The notes under the pieces: generated by a model
What the model was told of the DNA's origin: nothing
What the model saw: only the letters and a program-made list of their open reading frames with translations
Databases searched by the model: none
Origin: Entamoeba invadens IP1
Taxonomy: Eukaryota > Evosea > Mastigamoebida > Endamoebidae
Direction of reading: 5' to 3'
Assembly: GCF_000330505.1 (NCBI RefSeq)
Contig: NW_004443511.1
Span: forward strand, 62,733 to 109,438
Length of the DNA stretch: 46,706 nt
Position numbers and translations under genes: made by a program
Part shown: in pieces, positions 1 to 8,213 of the stretch
How positions within the stretch are numbered: position 1 is the first letter of the stretch
Layout of the letters: every line of letters starts with the position of its first letter

Positions 1-603
1 TGATAGACTCTAAACATGCTTTAGAAACACAAATAAATTGGTATAACACATCGTATGTACCAAAATTAAGTGCTACTTTCATCAAGTAAAATGGTTCTAA
101 TTTCACCATCCTTCTCTTTTATCAAGTTTTATAAATTAATTTGAATTGAAATATATTAAAATATACAATTAATATTTAAACATCACATAATAAAACAACA
201 AATTCCGCATTGATCATTTGCTTAAATTAATTAAAAGTTTTAATTAACATATTAATTATATATTTTTAATTATATATTTATATAATTTAAAAATATAAAT
301 AGTATTAATATAATATAGTAATAGTAATCAGTCCAATTAATTATAATTATTAATAATTTAATTAAAAATGATAGAATCACTCTTTTTAATATTTACAATA
401 AATAATTTATTTAAAAAATATTATAAGAAAAACTGCCAAAAAGAAGTAAAAAGCGTTCTTTTGAAACCAAAGAATCTGTCTAATTGAGAAATAATAAAAA
501 TTTTCATTTAAATACTTACAAGTAAAAATAAACTACCCAAAAAACTTGACCAAATTGCTCAAAAAGTCAAAGACCAACTTGAAACTGCAAAAGACCACAA
601 AAG
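1..603. other. AT-rich intergenic spacer
   Basis: This stretch is very AT-rich with stops in all frames, and I see no gene. The last 60 bases before the ATG at 604 are less AT-rich and contain several AAGACCA-like words, which fits a short 5' leader. No tRNA or rRNA is recognisable. Confidence 0.6.
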
Positions 604-2541
604 ATGACAAACAAAGGCACTTACTTATTTTTCTTACTTTACGCAACATTCTTTATAACAGCCTACGCTGGGAAAGACCACATTGATGTATGTGGTGTTG
701 GGTGTCCGACGTGCCGCCCTGACGGGAGTTGCATGTCTGTGTGTTTTGGTGGGTTTAACCAAGACGACGACTGTAGCACGTGCAGTGCTGGGTATATCAA
801 TTACCCATATTGTACTGCACTTTGTGGTAATTTTGTGATAGATGCTGGTGAGCAGTGTGATGGAGGGGAAGGGTGTAATGATGGATGTCAGTGTGACACT
901 GAGAATGGGTATTCGTATCAAGATGGGAAATGTTCCAAAGACACTTCTACCTCTGAATTAACGATGAACATCATTACGGGTATCCTCTTCTTGATCTGTG
1001 TTTTAGCGGTTTTATGTTATGCGGCGTATTTAACATATGCAAAGAAGTATCGACTCTTAAATGAAGACGCTACTTCAAACACCTCCCTCACCTCTGGCAC
1101 TACAGACTCCTCCTCTTCGGAGAAAAAGCGCTCGAAGACCTCGAAGAACACAAAGTCGACGAACACTCCCCCTTCACTCGATATGATCACAAAATCAACG
1201 CAGTCATCCACGTCTTCGATATCAGACAGTGACACAAACACGTCGTCAGACACATCATCGGACAACACCGATCGTTCGACGAAAAGAAGAAGAAGAGCGA
1301 TATTCAGACAACGTGGAGATATTTACACGAAAATACCAGAGAGAGCGTTTTTCTCGTCGACGCCAAGCTTCCCACTGGAGTTGTCGAAAACGACGTTACT
1401 GTTTGGCGGGTCGTTTGAGAAGTTAAAAGTGCGAACGCCGTACACCGACACGTTCAATATAGTGAATATGAGGAACTCGCCATGGAACTTCTCGGTGAAG
1501 GAAATTAAGACGCCAAAGTTTGAGATTTTGGTCGACCCGGTCGATGGGACTATTGCGCCGGGCACGCAAGTCAATATCATCGCACAGATCAAGTTGAAGT
1601 GCTCGTGCAGAGTCAACGCGCAGTTGGTGGTAAATATCCAACACCAAGAAAAGACGTATACGTCCAATATAGATATTCGAGCAGACGCGCAAGACAGCGA
1701 GTACATCGATGGCGATGAATTCGACTTGGACAATTTGACTGCGTCGGATATCACTGTTGGACAGTGTTACTCCCTTGTCTGGAAACAGAAGCCGATCTTT
1801 GTGAAAACGTTTTCGAAGGCGCAGAACCCAGATATTGCGATGCGGACGGAGATCAAATTCTTGCAAATTCTGAATGAACAACAGTTGGCTGCAAAATATT
1901 ACGGAAAGGTCTTGTCGCACAAGATCTCATGTATTGTGGTTGAGTATTATCCTTTGGGGACTTTAGACCACTTTTTGGACCAACAAGTCATTTCACCAAA
2001 ATTGAAGAAGAAGATGGCCGTCGAGTTGGTTGCAGCAATTTCACTGTTACATTCCTTCCACTTTGTATATCGGCAATTAACACCACTCAGCGTGTTGGTG
2101 TCGTCCGTTAAATTGAAAGAAGGCCCTCATGTTAAATTGTGCGGATGCTCACAAGTCGTCAAGGCAGACGCAGTACAACAGATCAAGAAAGACGCCAAGG
2201 AGAAGTTTAACTACTTCATGGACCCTCTGGTGTTCAACGCTAACACTAACGCAGACTACCCCACAGATATGTTCTCGTTGGCACATATATTACTTTTACT
2301 CTACTTCGGAGAACAAACAACTGAAGTCTTTAAGGTGTCGCCATATGAATTGTATCAAATGCAGACAACACAGAATAGACTTTTCACTCGTACAGAACTC
2401 ACTGATAAATTGCCACAGAAATTTGCGGAACTCGTCGCAACTATGTGGGACACAGATAGAGCTGAAAGACCTTCGGCAAATGAAATGACAAAGAGAATTA
2501 AGGAAATCTCTTTTGTCACAACGACTGATACAAATAATTGA
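604..2541 (+). CDS. Transmembrane kinase-like protein (TMK family), predicted pseudokinase
   Basis: This is a type I membrane protein of 645 residues. A signal peptide (about 1-22) is followed by a short Cys-rich ectodomain (30-110) with a GEQCDGG stretch like DUF4215 repeats. A single membrane helix lies at about 121-145, then a Ser/Thr/Asp-rich linker (about 155-235) ending in a basic KRRRR patch. Next comes a beta-rich Ig-like segment (about 270-360) and a C-terminal kinase-like fold (about 385-635). The order matches the Entamoeba TMK receptors, and the gene at 25764 has the same plan. The kinase fold is degenerate. There is no glycine loop, the HRD motif reads YRQ, the following Asn position is Ser, DFG reads CGC, and no APE is seen. 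Only a candidate VAIK-type Lys (FVKTF) survives. I infer a signalling scaffold or allosteric partner without phosphotransfer activity. The frame is intact, so this is not a decayed gene. The ectodomain is far shorter than in the second kinase. Confidence 0.85.
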   Translation: MTNKGTYLFFLLYATFFITAYAGKDHIDVCGVGCPTCRPDGSCMSVCFGGFNQDDDCSTCSAGYINYPYCTALCGNFVIDAGEQCDGGEGCNDGCQCDTENGYSYQDGKCSKDTSTSELTMNIITGILFLICVLAVLCYAAYLTYAKKYRLLNEDATSNTSLTSGTTDSSSSEKKRSKTSKNTKSTNTPPSLDMITKSTQSSTSSISDSDTNTSSDTSSDNTDRSTKRRRRAIFRQRGDIYTKIPERAFFSSTPSFPLELSKTTLLFGGSFEKLKVRTPYTDTFNIVNMRNSPWNFSVKEIKTPKFEILVDPVDGTIAPGTQVNIIAQIKLKCSCRVNAQLVVNIQHQEKTYTSNIDIRADAQDSEYIDGDEFDLDNLTASDITVGQCYSLVWKQKPIFVKTFSKAQNPDIAMRTEIKFLQILNEQQLAAKYYGKVLSHKISCIVVEYYPLGTLDHFLDQQVISPKLKKKMAVELVAAISLLHSFHFVYRQLTPLSVLVSSVKLKEGPHVKLCGCSQVVKADAVQQIKKDAKEKFNYFMDPLVFNANTNADYPTDMFSLAHILLLLYFGEQTTEVFKVSPYELYQMQTTQNRLFTRTELTDKLPQKFAELVATMWDTDRAERPSANEMTKRIKEISFVTTTDTNN

Positions 2542-3828
2542 TGTTGGGATGTTTTATTCCTCGTGTTTGATTTATTATAAATGTATTATAAATATACTAT
2601 AAATATAGTATAAATATAGTATAAATATAGTATAATAAAATTAAAATAATTACTTCACTTTTTTAAAATGAAACACTTTATTATTCACTTTTAACAAAAA
2701 ATGGTTTCGCCCATTACGTATAAAAATATAATAATTTTACTATTTTAAATAGTATTTCAATCGAAAACAACGCAAACATTAAATAAAGAAAATAATGGAG
2801 ATGGTTCATAAAGTTTAAAAATGCCGAACATTCACATCAGGTCAGTAAAAAAAGAGTTATTAAAACAACTGAAAATAACGATCGGGGTTATAGACTTAAA
2901 CAGTCTGTTTATGCACAAATTTCACCACTTTTAATATTTTCCCATGACTGGATGTAGTTTTAAATTGGTTTAATTGAGTTTCTTTTGATGTAACTAAGTT
3001 ATCATTTATTTCAAAAAAATGATTCGGCAAATTAATTGTTATGGTTATAATGGTGGATAAAAAAGTGAATCCGAAATAAACAGGAAATACACAAAATTAG
3101 ATTTGGTTATGATTTAATTTAATAAACTTATTATAATTATTTAATTAGTTCACTCAATAATATTGTCCTCATCCCCGATTTAAAAAGAAAATGTTTTCCG
3201 ATTTTTGTTAAGATAATAACATTTGTTGACCGACTCACTATTTGAACACCGATAACAAACAGAATCTGTTGTAATTCAAAATTTAATAACCAAAAGAACA
3301 GCAATGCAGTTTGTATTTATAACTTACCATAAGAAAAACATTTTTGGAATTTTTTCATTCAATCCAGAAAAAATTCAAATGTCAAACTTCTTTTTAAAAA
3401 ATTTGTTCATTTGTTGAACTTTCCACTTTTTTTTGTTCATAACTTTTTGATACTTTAAAAAGCTTTGAATATTCCCCTTTTCAAATTCAATACCAAATGG
3501 ATAGAATACCGCTAGATAGTAATTTGATTTGATTTGTTTATAAAAACAAGTGTATTAAGTCAGAGTGTCTAAAAACTTGTATATAACTCTTAAGCTCAGC
3601 AATAAATATCCTGTTTTAATACAAATTTCATTTTTAATATAAAGAACAAACAAGTGATTTGGGATTTGCTATTTCTTGGGACTTTGTACGAAATTGAATA
3701 GTTCCAAAATGAGACGACATTTTAACTTATTTTTAAAAGACTTTTTTATACCTTTTGTTGTTGTAGAATTCACGAAAATTCATATAAAAAAGAACAACAA
3801 TTCAACTTTTAATTCTTAGGACGTACAA
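2542..3828. other. AT-rich intergenic spacer
   Basis: No open frame of note is seen on either strand. The first 100 bases hold the 11-base tandem repeat listed separately. The remainder is AT-rich with homopolymer runs and no RNA gene that I can recognise. Confidence 0.55.
2576..2630. repeat. 11-bp tandem repeat, five copies
   Basis: Five consecutive copies of an 11-base unit, consensus TATAAATATAG, begin 35 bases after the stop of the kinase-like gene. The first copy differs at a few bases, the second at its last base, and the last three are identical. A broken sixth unit follows to 2640. It lies in the presumed 3' untranslated or flanking region. Confidence 0.9.
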
Positions 3829-5331
3829 ATGGTCTTACTTTACTTTCTTATTTTCTTAACTACAGCCCTTTCTAATGATATTGAAATGAGTGAGTCTCCA
3901 GTCTGTATGACCGACTTTCTTGCATTCAATTACAACTCAGAGACATTAGATATTCCCAAGACTGAGTGTTATTCAAACATCCCAAATTACACGCACAATG
4001 TCAAAGGATTTAACATTCAATCTGTTTGTTACATTGATGAATCACGTTTGTTTATTCGAAAGAATGGGCATCTTATCTCACGGTGTGGCACTTTAATGGC
4101 GATAGTTGGACCGACTCAGAAAGTCATTCAATGTGTAGTAGCAGGGACTATGACTGTAAACACGGACACTATAGCAGTAGATAGATATGGGCTAAGAAAC
4201 AATGGGACGATCATAGGTATCAACAAGAACTTATTTCTACAATTGACAGGAGGTCTTTCCTTTCAAAATGATGATTACGTCCAAGCTACAGTCTCTGAGA
4301 CCGATTTTGATTTGGGAATCAATCCATCCTTTTGGGTCATTTATCGAAATACAACACACGTCACCTTACAATTTGCAGACTTTAATAGAGCCGTGGAGAT
4401 GATTGAAGTCAACTCTAAACAGATACGAAAGGGATTGGACGACACTTTTGTTGTCGAATATGACACTCAAAATGTCGATATCAAACTTGGCTCAGTTCTT
4501 AATGAAAAAGTCAATTTCAATAGTGTTAATTTGTCGAATGTAAGTCGTGGAATAGCATCTGCTCGATTTGAGAATAAAAAGAAGACAACTTGCTACTTTC
4601 TAGCTAACACTGAGGCATTCACTGAAAACACTCTGACTAAAACAGAAATCTTCATGTGGACATTTTGGAAGAGAATAGGGCTGGGCGCTTTCCAGTATAT
4701 TGGATATCAAAACGTGACTGTCAGATTCGACACTGCTACACCTGCTGCAGCTATATTCATGGTCTACAAAACAGCTATGATGTTTTCACAAGACTTCTAT
4801 GAGTTACAAGTAGACATCGAGTCTGACGAAAATTTCACTATCAATCGAGTCGTTTTACTGTTGACCAATAGAGATAAAAACAATAGGATGACTGGTAGTT
4901 CGATCATTGATATGACCAACTATTGGGTGTACAAGAACGGTAATATGACATATTTGAGACTCCCTTTTAACTTGTCGAGTTACGAATATTCAAATTCGAT
5001 TGGAATTCAATGCAACATGACAAAACCAACTACTCTTGTCTTAAAAAGAGCGCAATTTATTCGGTCTAAAAAACTCGAGAAGAGCATCGACTGCGATGTC
5101 AACTCATTTGACTGTGCAAACACCGAGTGTACCATTTCTGGTGATAATTTGGGCATTGATAACAAACTGTGGAAAGATGGGTGTCAGCCTTCTTGTGGAA
5201 CATGTCGAGATGGTTTTGTGTGTACTTCAGAAGGAAAATGTCAAATAGAGACTCTCAATAATTTAAGGAGCTCTTCAGAAATATTACCAATAGTAATACT
5301 TCTTATAATTGTACTATTGTTTATGTACTAG
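3829..5331 (+). CDS. Secreted, probably GPI-anchored, expansin-like protein
   Basis: The product has 500 residues with a signal peptide (about 1-15), many N-glycosylation sequons and a hydrophobic C-terminus (about 483-500) with no charged tail, typical of a GPI signal. Residues about 60-150 look like an expansin double-psi barrel: a CGTLMAIVGP stretch followed by a V-rich strand, then an AVDRYGLR stretch that lines up with the LDLS-AF region of bacterial expansins. Residues about 160-235 start GINPSFWV and continue as alternating strands, resembling the CBM63-like second expansin domain. A further beta-sandwich-like region (about 285-430) and a Cys-rich EGF-like segment (about 435-475, CGTCRDGFVC) follow. 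The first acidic residue of the expansin active region is not obvious, so polysaccharide binding is likelier than full loosening activity. The expansin call is my reading of the residue pattern, not a search result. Alternatively this is an unrelated beta-rich surface antigen. The start is the first ATG, directly before the signal peptide. Confidence 0.6.
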   Translation: MVLLYFLIFLTTALSNDIEMSESPVCMTDFLAFNYNSETLDIPKTECYSNIPNYTHNVKGFNIQSVCYIDESRLFIRKNGHLISRCGTLMAIVGPTQKVIQCVVAGTMTVNTDTIAVDRYGLRNNGTIIGINKNLFLQLTGGLSFQNDDYVQATVSETDFDLGINPSFWVIYRNTTHVTLQFADFNRAVEMIEVNSKQIRKGLDDTFVVEYDTQNVDIKLGSVLNEKVNFNSVNLSNVSRGIASARFENKKKTTCYFLANTEAFTENTLTKTEIFMWTFWKRIGLGAFQYIGYQNVTVRFDTATPAAAIFMVYKTAMMFSQDFYELQVDIESDENFTINRVVLLLTNRDKNNRMTGSSIIDMTNYWVYKNGNMTYLRLPFNLSSYEYSNSIGIQCNMTKPTTLVLKRAQFIRSKKLEKSIDCDVNSFDCANTECTISGDNLGIDNKLWKDGCQPSCGTCRDGFVCTSEGKCQIETLNNLRSSSEILPIVILLIIVLLFMY

Positions 5332-5569
5332 TGTTTTATAATTCTATAATAATTCTATATTAATTAAATAGTAAATTAAATAAAAATAAAAATAGTATTA
5401 ATATGTGATACTAAAATTATATTTATAATTAATACAAATAATAATTACTATAATAAAATTACATTAAAATTATAATATATATAGTAATATACTAATACCA
5501 CATAGTATAATATATAATATATTATATAATGGTATAAAGTATAAAAATAAAAACTAAACAATAAACATA

Positions 5570-6019
5570 TTACAATACAGTATAGAGTGAACTGTCAACG
5601 GGTCGAAACACAGTAAAAGAACTCTGTTTTTCGTTGTCGGAAGTGCTATTTTCCTTATAAGAGCCTTTTGATAAATTCTTTTTAAGACTTCCGAAGTATC
5701 TATTTTTCACATCATTTGCACTTCTTCCAACAAGCTTCTTGCTAATGAAGGTCCATTTATTTCCGACTTCGTTGTGTGTTTGAATGATTATAGTGTCTTC
5801 GTAAGAAAGCCACGGTCTTTTCTGACTCTTAAACATCAGTGAGTTGAAATACCGTTCTCGGCACTGCTTTCGATTTCGCTTTGGTACAAACAGCTCGACT
5901 TTCTTCCAATTTTTTAACCCGATTTCTTGAACAGCTTTCAATAAGGCGGCATCTTCCTCGGGCGCCCATTGCCCGTAAACTGTGTGTGTATTATCCGATT
6001 CCTCGACTTCCATTGACAT
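5570..6019 (-). CDS. R2R3 Myb DNA-binding protein
   Basis: This 149-residue protein consists almost entirely of two Myb/SANT repeats. The first (about 17-62) has the regularly spaced Trp pattern WAPEED...NWKKV and ends RKQCRERYFNSL. The second (about 67-112) begins PWLSYEDTII, has KWTFISKKLVGRS and ends VKNRYFGSLKKN. The third-helix RxxNDVKNRY signature is characteristic of R2R3 Myb recognition helices. The family binds DNA as a nuclear transcription regulator, and amoebae of this genus carry a set of such short R2R3 proteins. The C-terminal 35 residues are Ser/Lys-rich with no domain. The first of two closely spaced ATGs (6019 and 6013) was taken as the start. The target genes cannot be inferred from the sequence. 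Confidence 0.92.
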   Translation of the reverse strand: MSMEVEESDNTHTVYGQWAPEEDAALLKAVQEIGLKNWKKVELFVPKRNRKQCRERYFNSLMFKSQKRPWLSYEDTIIIQTHNEVGNKWTFISKKLVGRSANDVKNRYFGSLKKNLSKGSYKENSTSDNEKQSSFTVFRPVDSSLYTVL

Positions 6020-7787
6020 TGTAAACCGATTCAGTAATCAGTTCGCTACTTTTTATAGTCCTGTTCTATTTCGCGATTTTTGGGCTCGTGCTCTTTCATT
6101 TGTTCAAACCCCACCTCACCGACATTTTTCAGTGTAAAACATTTGCTATTTTTATGGTTTAAAGATATTACTGATAATTATTTTCTATTTAGGGGGTTCC
6201 GTCTTCAAAGCTTTTTGAATCGAACACACAGCATTTTTGCTATTTTGGGCGGGAAGTGGCGAGACGTGGAACTTATTATCGGCATGCACAGGTTTTATGA
6301 TGTAAAACAAAAGTTATTTGTTGTACGACATTTTGGTTATAATTTCGTTATTCTTATCGGTAACTATCCGTTAGAAGAAAAACGGTAAAGACTTCTTCTT
6401 GACAAAAATTAAAATAAAAACTTTTTTACTGACTTTTCGTATGCAGATGACTTAGACCGTTTAAGTGTGTTTTTGACCAATTGAAACAAATATATTTCAA
6501 CGAGGCACTTTCCCCTGATCACGAACTCAGTCACGAAAAAAATGGTAAACCAACGGTTACTTAATAATTTGATTTCAAATTTGGGATTAAAAAGTTAAAT
6601 TTGCATTTGTAATTGTTATTTAACAATGATGTTTTGATTATGGAAAAAGTTTTTTTGTTACCACAACACCGTATATGCCCCAATAATTAAAATATCACTG
6701 GTGTTAGAAAATGGGCGTGGGCATTATCGGGGTATCAATCAAACCAAATCGGGAGATCGACTATGAGCTAAAAAAAATGAAAAGAGTCGTGTTTCTTGTT
6801 ATTTTAAAAAAAGCTTTTTTGGCCAGTTCATTTTTGGGTGCCAAAAAACTTTCCACTTTTTCCTGAAATAATCCGCAGGTATTTCCCAAAACTTGATTTA
6901 AAAGATCATTCAAAGATTATAATCATTATTTGGTATATCGTCAAATGAATAAAGCTTGACTTCCCGTTCTTGTAATGAAAAATAGATCTAAATAAGTTAA
7001 CATTGAACTTTGGTGGTAAAAAGGCCATTTTGTCGTTTATAATATGCCTTTTTTTAATTTGGAGTTTCTGTTACAAAATTCAGATCTCATTTTTCAATTA
7101 TTACGAAATGTATTTTCGTGTCATTTCGGGAAATCTCCCAAAGGAAAAACAAAAAAAGACGAATTATTGAAATCAACAAAAACTCCACATAAGATTATCC
7201 CGTTTTTGCTAACAAATATTGGCTGTCTGTTTTTGATAATTCTTTTGAAGTTCGGTTTTTTAGTATTACGCTCTACCAAATTTTTTATTTTTAAATAACT
7301 TTCATAGTATTATACATTGTGTTTAACAATTATTAATCTTAGATTTTTAAGTAATTAATACTATTAAAATTTGCTATTTACAAATCCCGAAAAACTGTTT
7401 TGCCCAAAAAGATCAAAAAAGTTTTTTACTTTTTACGTTTCTGTGCACCAATTCACATCTTTTTCATCATATATTTTGGAATTATAAACAAAATGGTAAA
7501 TCTGCCAATTGATTTTGAAAGTACTTGCCTTGGTTTTAAAAATAGCTCGTTTTGCAAAAAAGGTGCATTTACTTGTTATATAACATTTTCTACTTATTAT
7601 AATATATTTTTTTATGTAAAAGAAACCATTAAAAAATATATTTTTTTTATTTGTTAGATCTAATTATAAGATTGTTCTGTACCATTTATCAAATTTACTA
7701 TTATTCGCTAAACAAATTATACAAAACTATACAAGTAATAACAATTAAATACCAAAAATAAAAACAAAAACAATAAAATGTTTTTTG
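6020..7787. other. Long intergenic region without a convincing gene
   Basis: A few frames stay open for 80-100 codons here (6080-6388, 7044-7298 and 7400-7657, plus strand). They are rich in Phe, Leu and Lys as expected of AT-rich DNA, and show no domain. The first lacks an ATG at its 5' end. GC content is slightly higher around 6050-6400 than further on. I see no RNA gene and no mobile element ends. Confidence 0.5.
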
Positions 7788-8024
7788 TTAATCTCTTTTG
7801 ATTTGTGTGGATGGTTCTGTCTTTTCTTTGGTCTCTGTTTTCTTTTTGAGTTTGTTAAGTTGGTATTGGTTGAAACACCACCCAACGATCGCATACAGCA
7901 TACCCGTCAACAGCAAAATGACAATCCAATTCGTTCGGGTGGACTGTGTAAACAGAATGAAGACTGCCTCGATTGCAAGGGCCGACAAGAAAACGTAGTG
8001 AACAATATCAACGTAATTTCCCAT
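7788..8024 (-). CDS. Small two-helix membrane protein
   Basis: The 78-residue product begins MGNYVDIVHYVFL. It has two hydrophobic helices (about 8-25 and 33-51) separated by a short polar loop (QSTRTN) and a strongly basic, Lys/Glu/Thr-rich tail (about 58-78). This is the layout of small ER or endomembrane proteins, such as assembly factors or accessory subunits of larger membrane complexes. I cannot assign a family. The ATG lies 190 bases from the end of the upstream gene on the same strand. The opposite strand is also open here, but its product has no start context or domain. The clean hydrophobic-polar pattern favours this strand. Confidence 0.55.
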   Translation of the reverse strand: MGNYVDIVHYVFLSALAIEAVFILFTQSTRTNWIVILLLTGMLYAIVGWCFNQYQLNKLKKKTETKEKTEPSTQIKRD

Positions 8025-8213
8025 TGTTTTCAGTTCTTTTAAATTTTAAAACTATAAATTAAAAAAAATATTCTCAACAATTGTGAAATGTTGTAAAGAA
8101 GAAACTGGAAACACTACAAAACTATTTGAGAACCTCCTTAACCACTTTATCAAACCAACACACATGCACAAAGAACAATAAAAACAAATCGTTTATTGAA
8201 TACTCATTTTTGT

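Noticed and set aside
507..520. TTTAAATAC, reverse complement of the GTATTTAAA core promoter word
   Set aside because: It is in the wrong orientation for the gene at 604 and no minus-strand gene begins there.
1323..1920. Two long minus-strand frames inside the kinase-like gene
   Set aside because: These are shadows of a GC-richer coding region; the plus strand carries the recognisable domains.
6080..6388. A 102-codon open frame on the plus strand upstream of the Myb gene
   Set aside because: It begins with TTG rather than ATG, shows no domain, and its composition is that of an AT-rich flank. It may be chance.
7785..8042. Plus-strand open frame opposite the small membrane protein
   Set aside because: It is the complement of a better candidate. 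Its translation has no coherent domain, and the minus strand gives a clean two-helix pattern from an ATG.
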